Of a stretch of 64,000 bases of DNA, positions 9,140 to 19,077 are shown in pieces. Both the position numbers and the translations under genes were made by a program. Below the pieces are notes generated by a model, which saw nothing but the letters and a program-made list of their open reading frames with translations, did not search any database and was not told where the DNA came from. The DNA is taken from NCBI GenBank assembly GCA_965220825.1, contig OZ244839.1, positions 1,054,001 through 1,118,000 of the forward strand. Reading direction: 5' to 3'. The stretch is from G965220825 sp965220825 (lineage in GTDB: Bacteria > Pseudomonadota > Alphaproteobacteria > UBA828). The first letter of the stretch is position 1; every line of letters begins with the position of its first letter.

Positions 9140-9700
9140 CTAGCGATCGACGAAGGGCATGCGGAAGCCCGCCAGCAGCGCACGGCCTTCTTCGTCGGTC
9201 TTCGCCGTCGTGCAGATCACCACGTCCATGCCGCGGACCGCATCCACCTTGTCGTAGTCGATCTCGGGAAAAACGATCTGCTCCTTCAACCCGAGGGCGT
9301 AATTTCCGCGTCCATCGAATGCGCTCGCCGAAAGCCCGCGGAAGTCCCGCACCCTGGGCAGCGCAATGGTGACCAACCGGTCGAGAAACTCGTACATGCG
9401 CTCGCGCCGCAGAGTCACCTTGCAGCCAACCAGCATCCCGGCGCGGACCTTGAACGCAGCGACCGATTTGCGCGCCTTGGAAATTACCGGCTTCTGGCCC
9501 GCGATTAGAGTCATATCGCGCACCGCCGCGTCGATCTTCTTGCTGTCGGCCGCGCCTTCTCCCACGCCCATGTTGAGCACGATCTTCTCGAGCTTCGGCG
9601 CCTGCATGGGGTTGGTGTAGCCGAATTCCTCCATCAGGCGAGGCCGGATTTCGTCCCGGTAGCTCGCACGGAGCCGGCTCATGCCGTTCGCCTCAGACAT
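9140..9700 (-). CDS. rplE: 50S ribosomal protein L5
   Basis: A 186-residue 5S-rRNA-binding protein; NPMQAPKLEKIVLNMGVGEG and the FPEIDYDKVD segment are diagnostic. The ATG at 9700 overlaps the end of rplX by 8 nt; an ATG six codons further in (9682) is the alternative. Confidence 0.96.
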   Translation of the reverse strand: MSEANGMSRLRASYRDEIRPRLMEEFGYTNPMQAPKLEKIVLNMGVGEGAADSKKIDAAVRDMTLIAGQKPVISKARKSVAAFKVRAGMLVGCKVTLRRERMYEFLDRLVTIALPRVRDFRGLSASAFDGRGNYALGLKEQIVFPEIDYDKVDAVRGMDVVICTTAKTDEEGRALLAGFRMPFVDR

Positions 9701-10016
9701 CGATGACTTCTCCGGAGCGGGCCGCGACGCGCACCTTGCGGCCGTCTTCCAGGACCTTGTAGCCGACACGGGTAGCCCGGTTCGACTCGGGATCGATCAG
9801 CGCGACGTTGGATATATGGATCGCCGCCTCCTTCTCGACAATACCACCTTGGGGGTCGAGCTGGGTCGGCTTGACGTGGCGCTTGACCACATTCACGCCT
9901 TCGACGATCACACGGTCGGTCTTGGTGATCACGCGGAGCACCGAACCACGCTTTCCCTTGTCGCGGCCGGTCAGCACCACGACTTCGTCGTCCTTGCGAA
10001 TCTTCCGTTTGTGCAT
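9693..10016 (-). CDS. rplX: 50S ribosomal protein L24
   Basis: A 107-residue assembly-initiator protein with the KOW motif DDEVVVLTGRDKGKRGSV followed by GVNVVKRHVKPTQ. It follows rplN by 19 bases. Confidence 0.97.
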   Translation of the reverse strand: MHKRKIRKDDEVVVLTGRDKGKRGSVLRVITKTDRVIVEGVNVVKRHVKPTQLDPQGGIVEKEAAIHISNVALIDPESNRATRVGYKVLEDGRKVRVAARSGEVIDV

Positions 10017-10035
10017 GGCCGTCCGCTCCCGCCGC

Positions 10036-10404
10036 TCACAGCACCTCGGGCGCGAGCGAGATGATCTTCATATAGCGCCTCGCCCGAAGCTCGCGCGTAA
10101 CGGGGCCGAAAATCCGCGTCCCGATGGGTTCGCCGCCCGCCGTGATGAGAACGGCCGCATTGCGATCGAACCGGATCGCGCTGCCGTCGCCGCGCCGGAT
10201 GTCCTTGGCCGTCCGCACGATCACCGCACGGTGAAGCTCGCCCTTGCGCACCTTGCCGCGGGGGATCGCCTCCTTCACCGTCACGACGATGGTATCGCCG
10301 ACGGAAGCGGTCTTCCGCTTGGAGCCGCCGAGCACCTTGACGCACTGCACCCGCCGCGCGCCGGAGTTGTCGGCGACGTCCAGATTGGTTTGCATCTGGA
10401 TCAT
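10036..10404 (-). CDS. rplN: 50S ribosomal protein L14
   Basis: A 122-residue protein of exact family length; it begins MIQMQTNLDVADNSGARRVQ and contains the KRKTASVGDTIVVTVKEAIP signature. It forms part of the interface with 16S rRNA. Confidence 0.98.
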   Translation of the reverse strand: MIQMQTNLDVADNSGARRVQCVKVLGGSKRKTASVGDTIVVTVKEAIPRGKVRKGELHRAVIVRTAKDIRRGDGSAIRFDRNAAVLITAGGEPIGTRIFGPVTRELRARRYMKIISLAPEVL

Positions 10405-10436
10405 GGCATCGCGTCCCTATCGTCGGCGTCGCGCGC

Positions 10437-10703
10437 TCAGCTTCCGCCGTTGCCAGCGGCGCCTTCGCCCGGCGTGTCCGTGAGCACGATCCACCGCTTG
10501 TGCTTGGAGAGCGGGCGGCTCTCGGCAATGCGCACGACATCGCCCACCGTGCACCTGTTCTCGTCGTCGTGGGCGGCGTAGCGCTTGGAGCGCCGGACCA
10601 CCTTCTTGTAGAGCGGGTGCATGACGCGGCGATCCACGCGCACGACGACCGTCTTGTCCGCCTTGTCGCTGACCACGGTGCCCTGCATCACACGGCGCGG
10701 CAT
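10437..10703 (-). CDS. rpsQ: 30S ribosomal protein S17
   Basis: An 88-residue protein beginning MPRRVMQGTVVSDKADKT, with HPLYKKVVRRSKRYAAHD and a Gly-rich tail. The start at 10703 gives the family N-terminus; the same frame stays open much further upstream, overlapping rpmC and rplP, but that extension is not protein-like. Confidence 0.96.
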   Translation of the reverse strand: MPRRVMQGTVVSDKADKTVVVRVDRRVMHPLYKKVVRRSKRYAAHDDENRCTVGDVVRIAESRPLSKHKRWIVLTDTPGEGAAGNGGS

Positions 10704-10714
10704 TCCTTCCCCCT

Positions 10715-10924
10715 CTAGGATTCGCTCGCGCCGGCGGCGCGACGCTTTTCGGACTGGACGGTCTTGATCCGCGCGATATCGCGTCGGATCGTGCGGATCC
10801 GCGACGTGTTCTCGAGCTGGCCGGACGCCTTCTGAAACCGCAGGTTGAACGCCTCCTTCTTCAAGGCGAGCAGATCGGTCTGGAGTTCGTCGGCGGTTTT
10901 GGCCCTGGCGTCCTCGCCCTTCAT
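10715..10924 (-). CDS. rpmC: 50S ribosomal protein L29
   Basis: A 69-residue two-helix protein located at the polypeptide exit tunnel; LLALKKEAFNLRFQKASGQLEN is the signature. It overlaps rplP by 4 nt. Confidence 0.96.
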   Translation of the reverse strand: MKGEDARAKTADELQTDLLALKKEAFNLRFQKASGQLENTSRIRTIRRDIARIKTVQSEKRRAAGASES

Positions 10925-11346
10925 GCCTGAGCCCCCTCGCCCACGCGCGATACGAAGCGGGTCCGCACCCGCAGCTTAGCCGAGGCGCGGCGGAAGGCCT
11001 CCTGCGCAACGTCCTGGGAGACGCCGTCCACCTCGAACATGATGCGGCCGGGCTTGACCCGCGCGACCCAATAATCGGGCGCGCCCTTGCCCTTGCCCAT
11101 GCGCACCTCGGCGGGCTTGGTGGAGACGGGCACGTCCGGGAAGATGCGGATCCAGACCTTGCCCGTGCGCTTCATGTGACGGGTCATGGCCCGGCGCCCG
11201 GCTTCGATTTCACGCGCCGTGATGCGCCCCGGCGAAGTCGCCTTCAACCCGTAGGCGCCGAAATTGAGCTGGGTGCCGCCCTTGGCATTACCATGAATGC
11301 GGCCCTTGTGCGCCTTACGGAATTTGGTGGATTTGGGTTGTTGCAT
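10921..11346 (-). CDS. rplP: 50S ribosomal protein L16
   Basis: A 141-residue protein near the A-site tRNA elbow. FRKAHKGRIHGNAKGG, the RRAMTRHMKRTGKVWIRIFPD segment and MGKGKGAPDYWVA are family hallmarks. The Arg residue in the MGKGKG loop that is hydroxylated in some bacteria cannot be judged from sequence. Confidence 0.97.
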   Translation of the reverse strand: MQQPKSTKFRKAHKGRIHGNAKGGTQLNFGAYGLKATSPGRITAREIEAGRRAMTRHMKRTGKVWIRIFPDVPVSTKPAEVRMGKGKGAPDYWVARVKPGRIMFEVDGVSQDVAQEAFRRASAKLRVRTRFVSRVGEGAQA

Positions 11347-11355
11347 GGCTTCGTC

Positions 11356-12033
11356 CTAACGGGCAGGCGCCTGCTCCATGGCGCGCTTGTCCTGCGCCAT
11401 GGGGTCGTGATCCATGATCTCGCCCTTGAACACCCAGACCTTGACCCCGCACGTGCCGTAGGCGGTGCGCGCGGTGGCGCAGCCGAAATCGACATCGGCG
11501 CGGAGCGTGTGCAGCGGCACGCGGCCTTCGCGATACCACTCCGTCCGAGCGATTTCCGCGCCGCCAAGACGTCCGCCGCAATTGATCCGGATGCCCTGGG
11601 CGCCAAGGCGGATGGCCGACTGCACGGCACGCTTCATCGCGCGGCGGAAGGCCACCCGGCGGACGAGCTGCTGGGCGATGTTCTCGGCGACGAGCTTCGC
11701 CTCGATCTCGGGTTTGCGGATCTCGACGATGTTCAGATGCACGTCGCTGTTGGTCATCTTCACGATCTCGGCGCGCAAGCGCTCGATATCCGCGCCCTTC
11801 TTGCCGATCACCACGCCGGGCCGCGCGGTGTGGATGGTGATCCGCGCCTTCTTGGCGGGACGCTCGATGACGACACGGCCGATCCCGGCCTGGCTCAACC
11901 GCCGGAAAAGGAACTGGCGAACCTGCAAATCCTCGTGCAGGAGGGTGGCGTAGTCGTCGTCCGCATACCAGCGCGAGTCCCAGGTGCGGTTGATTCCGAG
12001 CCTCAGTCCGACGGGATTGACTTTCTGGCCCAT
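11356..12033 (-). CDS. rpsC: 30S ribosomal protein S3
   Basis: A 225-residue protein with an N-terminal KH domain (GVVIGKKGADIERL is the GXXG loop) and the C-terminal domain starting near GGRLGGAEIARTEWYREGRVPLHTLRAD. The helicase-like Arg residues at the mRNA entrance are present. It shares one base with the rplV end. Confidence 0.97.
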   Translation of the reverse strand: MGQKVNPVGLRLGINRTWDSRWYADDDYATLLHEDLQVRQFLFRRLSQAGIGRVVIERPAKKARITIHTARPGVVIGKKGADIERLRAEIVKMTNSDVHLNIVEIRKPEIEAKLVAENIAQQLVRRVAFRRAMKRAVQSAIRLGAQGIRINCGGRLGGAEIARTEWYREGRVPLHTLRADVDFGCATARTAYGTCGVKVWVFKGEIMDHDPMAQDKRAMEQAPAR

Positions 12034-12413
12034 CAGGCGTCCTCCGCGCCTTCACGCACCACGATGGTGAGGTGGCTGAACGGCTTGCGAATGCGCCCCA
12101 CCCGACCGCGTGCGCGCGGACGCCAGCGCTTCAACACCAGGCCCTTGCCGATGTTGGCCTCGGCGACCACCAGCCGGTCCACATCCAGTTCATGGTTGTT
12201 CTCAGCGTTCGCAATGGCCGACTCCAGGCATTTCCGCACATCGCCGGCGATACGGCGGCGCGAATAGTCCAGCGCGACCAGCGCCTCGCCCACCGGCCGA
12301 CCGCGAATCAACGCCGTCACCAATCCGAGCTTCTGCGGGCTGACGCGGAGATTCCTGACTTTGGCCAGAGCCTCCGTCTCGCCCAGGCGGCGTCCGCGCG
12401 ACGGTTTGCCCAC
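12033..12413 (-). CDS. rplV: 50S ribosomal protein L22
   Basis: A 126-residue protein with the core LRVSPQKLGLV..IRG at the N-terminus and the tunnel-lining hairpin PRARGRVGRIRKPFSHLTIVV at the C-terminus, where macrolide-resistance mutations fall in other bacteria; no deletion is apparent. Confidence 0.96.
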   Translation of the reverse strand: MGKPSRGRRLGETEALAKVRNLRVSPQKLGLVTALIRGRPVGEALVALDYSRRRIAGDVRKCLESAIANAENNHELDVDRLVVAEANIGKGLVLKRWRPRARGRVGRIRKPFSHLTIVVREGAEDA

Positions 12414-12415
12414 GG

Positions 12416-12694
12416 CTAACCCCTCCGTGCCTTCTTGTCGCCGGCGTGGCCGTGAAAGACCCGGGTCGGCGAGAATTCGCCGAACTTGTGGCCGACCATG
12501 TTCTCGTTCACCAGCACCGGAAGAAACCTGCGCCCGTTATAGACGCCGAAAGTAAGGCCGACGAACTGCGGCAGGATGGTGGAGCGCCGCGACCAGATCC
12601 TGATCACGTCCTTGCGGCCGGTCTCCCGCGCCTTCTCCGCCTTCTTGAGCAGATGGCCGTCCACAAACGGCCCTTTCCACACCGAGCGCGCCAT
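12416..12694 (-). CDS. rpsS: 30S ribosomal protein S19
   Basis: A 92-residue protein; MARSVWKGPFVDGHLLKKAE and the GHKFGEFSPTRVFHGHAGDKK ending are invariant-type family motifs. The start at 12694 gives this N-terminus, although the frame is open upstream through the rplB region. It lies 2 bases before rplV. Confidence 0.97.
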   Translation of the reverse strand: MARSVWKGPFVDGHLLKKAEKARETGRKDVIRIWSRRSTILPQFVGLTFGVYNGRRFLPVLVNENMVGHKFGEFSPTRVFHGHAGDKKARRG

Positions 12695-12717
12695 TGCTTC
12701 TCCCCGGGCCTCCGTTC

Positions 12718-13545
12718 CTACTTCTTCCGCCGGCGCCGCAGGATGAAGCGGTCCGTCCGCTTGTTGCGGCGCGTGCGTTTGCCCTTGGTGGGTACGCCCC
12801 AGGGCGTAACCGGATGCCGCCCGCCCGAGGACTTGCCTTCGCCGCCGCCATGGGGGTGGTCCACCGGGTTCATCGCGACACCGCGGACCGATGGGCGGCG
12901 GCCCTTCCAGCGCATCCTGCCCGCCTTGCCCTGGTTCGTGTTCTGATTGTCCGGGTTGGAAACCGCGCCGACGGTCGCCATGCAACGCGCATGGACCATG
13001 CGCTGCTCGCCGGACGGAAGCCGCAGCAGGGCATAGCCCTGATCCTTGCCCACGAGCTGGACATAGTTGCCCGCGGAGCGTGCGATCTGCCCGCCCTTCC
13101 CCGGCTTCATCTCCACATTGTGGATGATGGTGCCCACGGGGATATTGGCGATCGGCATGGCGTTTCCGGGCTTGATGTCGCATTGCTCGCCGGCGATCAC
13201 CTTGTCGCCCGGCGCGATGCGCTGGGGCGCCAGAATGTAGGCGTGCTCGCCGTCCTCGTAGCGGATCAGCGCAATGAAGGCGGACCGGTTGGGGTCGTAT
13301 TCCAGACGCTCCACCGTGGCTGCGATGTCGAATTTCCGACGCTTGAAGTCGACCCGGCGGTAGCGCCGCTTATGGCCGCCGCCCCGATGGCGGACGGTGA
13401 TGCGTCCGTCGCTGTTGCGCCCGCCCTTGCCGCTCATGCCCTCGGTGAGCGCCTTGACGGGCTTTCCCTTCCAGAGCTGCGAGCGGTCCACCAGGACGAG
13501 CTGGCGACGCCCCGGTGTGGTCGGTTTGTAGTTCTTGAGCGCCAT
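12718..13545 (-). CDS. rplB: 50S ribosomal protein L2
   Basis: A 275-residue protein needed for peptidyl-transferase activity and subunit joining. It has the N-terminal YKPTTPGRR, the RNA-binding core GHKRRYRRVDFKRR and the C-terminal VRGVAMNPVDHPHGGGEG with the conserved functional histidine. Confidence 0.98.
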   Translation of the reverse strand: MALKNYKPTTPGRRQLVLVDRSQLWKGKPVKALTEGMSGKGGRNSDGRITVRHRGGGHKRRYRRVDFKRRKFDIAATVERLEYDPNRSAFIALIRYEDGEHAYILAPQRIAPGDKVIAGEQCDIKPGNAMPIANIPVGTIIHNVEMKPGKGGQIARSAGNYVQLVGKDQGYALLRLPSGEQRMVHARCMATVGAVSNPDNQNTNQGKAGRMRWKGRRPSVRGVAMNPVDHPHGGGEGKSSGGRHPVTPWGVPTKGKRTRRNKRTDRFILRRRRKK

Positions 13546-13548
13546 GGT

Positions 13549-13851
13549 CTAGAGCCCGGTCATCATGTCGATGGACTGGCCTTCGCCGAGCGAGATCGTC
13601 GCCTTCTTCCAGTCGGGCCGCTTGCCCGGGCGCCCGCGCCAGTTCCGCACCTTGCCCTTCACGACGATGGTGGTGACCTTCTTGACCTTCACGTCGAACA
13701 GGCCTTCCACCGCTTCCTTGATCTGAGGCTTGGTCGCGCTGGTGCGCACGCGAAAGGTCACCTGGTTGTGCTCGCTGCCGGCGGTCGCCTTCTCGGTTAC
13801 CACCGGGCCCAGGATGGTGTCGTACCAGCGCTCTTTGACGGCGTCGCTCAT
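13549..13851 (-). CDS. rplW: 50S ribosomal protein L23
   Basis: A 100-residue exit-tunnel protein that docks trigger factor and SRP. It contains ILGPVVTEKAT, the VTFRVRTSATKPQIKEAVE core and the VKVKKVTT strand. It overlaps rplD by 4 nt. Confidence 0.96.
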   Translation of the reverse strand: MSDAVKERWYDTILGPVVTEKATAGSEHNQVTFRVRTSATKPQIKEAVEGLFDVKVKKVTTIVVKGKVRNWRGRPGKRPDWKKATISLGEGQSIDMMTGL

Positions 13852-14468
13852 GACAGCCGCGCCTCCAGGGTCTCCACCGCGCCTCTGGTCAGCACAAGCT
13901 GGTCGCAGCGCAGAATGTCGTAGACGTTGGCGCCGAGCTGCGGCAACAGCCGGACACCGGTGAGATTGCGCGATGCCTGGGCGAAGCCCGCATGCACCTC
14001 GTCACCGTCAATCACCAGAACCGACGACCAGCCCAGCTTCGCAAGCCGCTCGGCGAGCGCGCCCGTCCGGTCGGCGCCGAACTCCAAAGACTCCACCACC
14101 TGAAGCTTGCCGTCCGCCCGCTTGCTGGAAAGCGCGGATTTGAGCGCGAGCTTTCGCACCTTCTTGGGCAGCTTGTGGGCGTGGTCGCGGGGTACGGGAC
14201 CGAAGGTCGTCGCGCCGCCGCGATATTGCGTGGAGCGGAAGGAGCCGCTTCTCGCCCGCCCGGTACCCTTCTGCCGAAAGGGCTTCCGCGTCGAGCCGCG
14301 AATCTCCGAGACCACTTTCGTCTTGTGCGTGCCGGCGCGCCGCTTGGCGAGCTGCCAGCGCACCGTCCGCTGCATCAGGTCGGCCCGCACCGGCGCGTCG
14401 AATACCGCGTCGGAGAGATCGATCTCTCCGACCGGCTGAGCGTCGAGGTCCACGACCGGGAGCTTCAC
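13848..14468 (-). CDS. rplD: 50S ribosomal protein L4
   Basis: A 206-residue protein with the long tunnel loop VVSEIRGSTRKPFRQKGTGRARSGS and the globular C-terminal domain. In E. coli L4 also represses its own S10 operon; the short gap upstream of rpsJ here (39 bases) leaves little room for the E. coli-type leader. Confidence 0.97.
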   Translation of the reverse strand: MKLPVVDLDAQPVGEIDLSDAVFDAPVRADLMQRTVRWQLAKRRAGTHKTKVVSEIRGSTRKPFRQKGTGRARSGSFRSTQYRGGATTFGPVPRDHAHKLPKKVRKLALKSALSSKRADGKLQVVESLEFGADRTGALAERLAKLGWSSVLVIDGDEVHAGFAQASRNLTGVRLLPQLGANVYDILRCDQLVLTRGAVETLEARLS

Positions 14469-15382
14469 GACGTCTGCTCCTCCTCCGGCTCGGCAGTCTC
14501 GGCCGGCGCCTCTTCGGCATCGCCCGTCTCCGCCTCGGACACGGCTTCGGGCGCCGTCTCGGGCTCCGCCTCCGCCTCAATGGCTTCCTGCTCCGCCGCT
14601 TCGGCCTCCACGGCCTCCTGCTCCGCCTCGGTCTCGGCGGCCTCTGCCTCGGCGGCTTCAGCCTCTGCCTCTTCCGCTTCCTCCGGGGCCCTGACGGATG
14701 CCGGGAACGGCGCATCGTCGGGGAGCACGCGCTTCTTGGCGTCGGAGAGCAGGACCACACCGCCCTTGGGACCGGGAACGCCGCCCTTCACAAGGATCAG
14801 ACCGCGCTCCACATCCGTCGATACCACCTCGAGATTCTGGACGGTGGCGCGCGCATCGCCAAGGTGGCCGGCCATCTTCTTGCCCTTGAAGACCCGGCCC
14901 GGATCCTGGCACTGGCCCGTCGAGCCGTGGGAGCGGTGAGAAACCGAGACGCCGTGGCTCGCACGCAGTCCGCTGAAATTGTGCCGCTTCATACCGCCGG
15001 CAAAGCCCTTGCCGATGGTGGTGCCTACCGCATCCACATATTGACCCGCGGTAAAATGGTCGGCGGAGAGCGTGGCGCCCACATCCACCAGCGCGTCCGC
15101 GCTTACGCGGAACTCGGCGAGCCGGCGCTTGGGCTCCACCTTGGCGGCGGCAAAGTGGCCGCGCATCGGAAGCGGCACGTTCTTGACCTTGGCCCGGCCT
15201 GCACCAAGCTGAAGCGCCGTGTAGCCGCCCTGCTCGGCGGTGCGCTGGGCCACGACCTGGCACTGGTCCACCCGCAGCACCGTGACCGGCACATGCTCCC
15301 CCATCTCGTTGAAGACGCGGGTCATGCCGAGCTTTTCGGCAATCAGGCCCGTGCGTCTGCGAGGCTCGACCCGGCCGGTCAT
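14465..15382 (-). CDS. rplC: 50S ribosomal protein L3 with long acidic C-terminal extension
   Basis: The first 225 residues are ordinary L3: GLIAEKLGMTRVF at the N-terminus, the FAGGMKRHNFSGLRASHGVS loop that reaches the peptidyl-transferase centre, and MAGHLGD. L3 usually ends near residue 210-230, but here about 77 further residues follow (roughly 229-305), made almost wholly of Glu, Ala, Thr and Pro with a single Arg. The tail looks like expanded EAEAAE-type units at the DNA level too (plus-strand 14465-14700 is dominated by gcctc/ctcgg repeats). A highly negative tail on an rRNA-binding protein is odd; it should lie on the solvent side of the ribosome. The gene overlaps rplD by 4 nt. Confidence 0.95.
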   Translation of the reverse strand: MTGRVEPRRRTGLIAEKLGMTRVFNEMGEHVPVTVLRVDQCQVVAQRTAEQGGYTALQLGAGRAKVKNVPLPMRGHFAAAKVEPKRRLAEFRVSADALVDVGATLSADHFTAGQYVDAVGTTIGKGFAGGMKRHNFSGLRASHGVSVSHRSHGSTGQCQDPGRVFKGKKMAGHLGDARATVQNLEVVSTDVERGLILVKGGVPGPKGGVVLLSDAKKRVLPDDAPFPASVRAPEEAEEAEAEAAEAEAAETEAEQEAVEAEAAEQEAIEAEAEPETAPEAVSEAETGDAEEAPAETAEPEEEQTS

Positions 15383-15393
15383 GACGCCCTCCC

Positions 15394-15708
15394 CTAGAGC
15401 CTGATTTCCACGTCGACGCCCGCGGCGAGATCGAGCTTCATCAGCGCATCGACCGTCTGCGGCGTAGGATCGACGATATCGAGCAATCGCTTGTGGGCGC
15501 GGATCTCGAACTGTTCCCGCGACTTCTTGTCGATATGGGGCGAGCGCAGGACGGTATATTTGCGAATCCGCGTCGGAAGCGGGATAGGGCCGCGCACCTG
15601 CGCGCCCGTGCGCTTCGCGGTGTTGACGATCTCGCTTGTCGAAGCGTCCAGCACCCGGTGATCGAACGCCTTCAAGCGGATTCTTATGTTCTGGCTGTCG
15701 AGTGCCAT
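15394..15708 (-). CDS. rpsJ: 30S ribosomal protein S10 / NusE
   Basis: A 104-residue protein with IRIRLKAFDHRVLDAST, GPIPLPTRIRKYTVLRSPHIDKKSREQFE and a DIVDPTPQTVDALMKLDLPAG-like ending (here LAAGVDVEI). Besides its 30S role it pairs with NusB in antitermination. Only 39 bases separate it from tuf, so the str and S10 operons are probably one transcript. Confidence 0.98.
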   Translation of the reverse strand: MALDSQNIRIRLKAFDHRVLDASTSEIVNTAKRTGAQVRGPIPLPTRIRKYTVLRSPHIDKKSREQFEIRAHKRLLDIVDPTPQTVDALMKLDLAAGVDVEIRL

Positions 15709-15747
15709 TTTCGTACGTGCCCGCCCCTCAATGCCGTCTTTCGGGGC

Positions 15748-16942
<1,195 letters not shown>

Positions 16943-16975
16943 GCTCTCTCCGGCTCCTGATCCCGACCGCGCCCG

Positions 16976-19051
16976 TCAGGCGTAGCGGGCGCGGACTTCG
17001 TCCGACACCGCCTGGGGCACCCGGTCGTAATGGTCGAATTCCATCGTGAATTGCGCCCGCCCCTGGGTGAGCGAGCGCAAGGTGTTGACATAGCCGAACA
17101 TGGTCGCGAGCGGCACCATGGCGCGAATGACCTGGGCATTGCCGCGCGGCTCCATGCCGTTCACGTGGCCGCGCCGCGCATTGAGGTCCCCGATGACGTC
17201 GCCCAGATAATCTTCCGGGGTCACCACCTCCACCTTCATGACGGGCTCGAGGAGCGCCGACGTTGCGCGCTCGAGCGCGCCGCGCAGCGCGGAGCGGGCC
17301 GCAATCTCGAAGGCGAGGGAGCTGGAATCCACGTCGTGGGACGCGCCGTCCACCAGACGGACCTTGAAATCGATCACCGGGAAGCCCGCGACGACGCCCG
17401 ACTGGCGCGCGTCTTCGACCCCCTTCTCGACGGCGGGGATGTATTCCCTCGGGACCGCACCGCCCACCACCTCGCTCTCGAACTGGAAGCCGCTGCCCTG
17501 CTCCCCCGGCTCCAGCACCATCTTGACACGGGCGAACTGGCCCGCACCGCCGGTCTGCTTGCGATGAATGTGATCGATTTCCGCCTCTCGGCCGATGGTC
17601 TCCCGATAGGCCACCTGCGGCTGGCCCACATTCGCATCCACCTTGAACTCGCGGCGCATGCGGTCCACCAGGATGTCGAGATGAAGCTCGCCCATGCCGC
17701 GGATCACCGTCTGGCCGCTTTCCGGATCCGCCGCGACGCGGAAGGACGGATCCTCCTCCGCGAGCCGCGCGAGGGCGACGGCGAGCTTGTCTTGGTCCGC
17801 CTTCGTCTTGGCCTCGACCGCAACCTCGATGACCGGGTCGGGAAACTCCATCCGCTCCAGCACCGTCGGGCGGCGCGGGTCGCACAGCGTGTCGCCCGTG
17901 GTGGTGCTCTTGAGACCGGCGATGGCGAGAATGTCCCCCGCACGCGCCTCCTCGATGTCCTCGCGTGTGTTCGCGTGCATGAGCAGCATGCGGCCTGCGC
18001 GCTGCTTGCGGCCCTTGTTGCTGTTCAGCACCTGTTTGCCGCCTTCCAGCACGCCCGAATAGACCCGCACGAAGGTAAGCGAACCGACGAACGGATCGGT
18101 CATGACCTTGAAGGCGAGCGCGGCCAGCGGCTCGTCGTCCCGGCAGGCGCGGATTGCCTCCTCGTCGGAGCCGGGGACGACCCCGCGCACGGGCGGCACG
18201 TCCGTCGGCGCCGGCAGAAAGTCGCACACCGCATCCAGCAGGGGCTGCACACCCTTGTTCTTGAACGCGGCCCCCGTCAGAACCGGCACCAGCCGGCCCG
18301 AAAGCGTGCCGAGCCGGAGGCACCGTCGGATCGTCGCGCTGTCCGGCTCATTGCCTTCGAGGAACTCGGCAAGGACGGAGTCGTCAAGCTCGGCGACCGC
18401 CTCCACCAGCACTTCGCGGGCCTTTGCGGCCTCCGCCTGCATCTCCGCCGGCACGTCGCGAATCTCGAACTCCGCACCAAGCGTTTCCGACTTCCACACG
18501 ATCGCCTTCATGGCGACCAGATCCACCACGCCGGCGAACCCGGCTTCCGCGCCGATCGGGAGCTGGATCGGCACCGGATTGGCACCCAGACGCTCACGGA
18601 TCATCTCGACGCAGCGGGCGAAGTTCGCCCCGACGCGGTCCATCTTGTTCACGAAGCAGATGCGCGGAACGCCGTAGGTATCCGCCTGGCGCCACACCGT
18701 CTCCGACTGGGGCTCCACACCGGCCACGCTGTCGAAAACGGCCACGGCGCCGTCCAGCACCCGCAGCGAGCGCTCCACCTCGATGGTGAAGTCCACATGG
18801 CCCGGCGTATCGATGATGTTGATGCGGTGGTCGCGCCAGAAGCAGGTCGTGGCGGCGGAGGTGATGGTGATGCCGCGTTCCTGCTCCTGCTCCATCCAGT
18901 CCATGGTCGCGCTGCCCTCATGGACCTCGCCCATCTTGTAGGACTTGCCGGTGTAGTAGAGGACGCGCTCCGTCGTGGTCGTCTTGCCGGCATCGATGTG
19001 GGCCATGATGCCGATATTGCGGTAGCGTTCGAGCGGGGTGGTGCGAGCCAT
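16976..19051 (-). CDS. fusA: elongation factor G
   Basis: A 691-residue translocase GTPase. HIDAGKTTTTERVL, the switch II DTPGHVDF and NKMDRVGA motifs form the GTPase; domain IV with GGAGQFARVKMVLEPGE and the C-terminal FGYVNTLRSLTQGRAQFTMEFDHYD follow. It is a full-length canonical copy in the str operon order rpsL-rpsG-fusA-tuf. Confidence 0.98.
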   Translation of the reverse strand: MARTTPLERYRNIGIMAHIDAGKTTTTERVLYYTGKSYKMGEVHEGSATMDWMEQEQERGITITSAATTCFWRDHRINIIDTPGHVDFTIEVERSLRVLDGAVAVFDSVAGVEPQSETVWRQADTYGVPRICFVNKMDRVGANFARCVEMIRERLGANPVPIQLPIGAEAGFAGVVDLVAMKAIVWKSETLGAEFEIRDVPAEMQAEAAKAREVLVEAVAELDDSVLAEFLEGNEPDSATIRRCLRLGTLSGRLVPVLTGAAFKNKGVQPLLDAVCDFLPAPTDVPPVRGVVPGSDEEAIRACRDDEPLAALAFKVMTDPFVGSLTFVRVYSGVLEGGKQVLNSNKGRKQRAGRMLLMHANTREDIEEARAGDILAIAGLKSTTTGDTLCDPRRPTVLERMEFPDPVIEVAVEAKTKADQDKLAVALARLAEEDPSFRVAADPESGQTVIRGMGELHLDILVDRMRREFKVDANVGQPQVAYRETIGREAEIDHIHRKQTGGAGQFARVKMVLEPGEQGSGFQFESEVVGGAVPREYIPAVEKGVEDARQSGVVAGFPVIDFKVRLVDGASHDVDSSSLAFEIAARSALRGALERATSALLEPVMKVEVVTPEDYLGDVIGDLNARRGHVNGMEPRGNAQVIRAMVPLATMFGYVNTLRSLTQGRAQFTMEFDHYDRVPQAVSDEVRARYA

Positions 19052-19077
19052 GACGGTGTATCTCCGAGAGCCGCCCG

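Noticed and set aside
12416..13183. Extended rpsS reading through the rplB region
   Set aside because: S19 begins at 12694 with its conserved N-terminus; the extension overlaps rplB in another frame.
14465..14700. Repetitive plus-strand tract as a CRISPR array or satellite
   Set aside because: It is the coding sequence for the acidic L3 tail; units are short, imperfect, in frame and without spacers.
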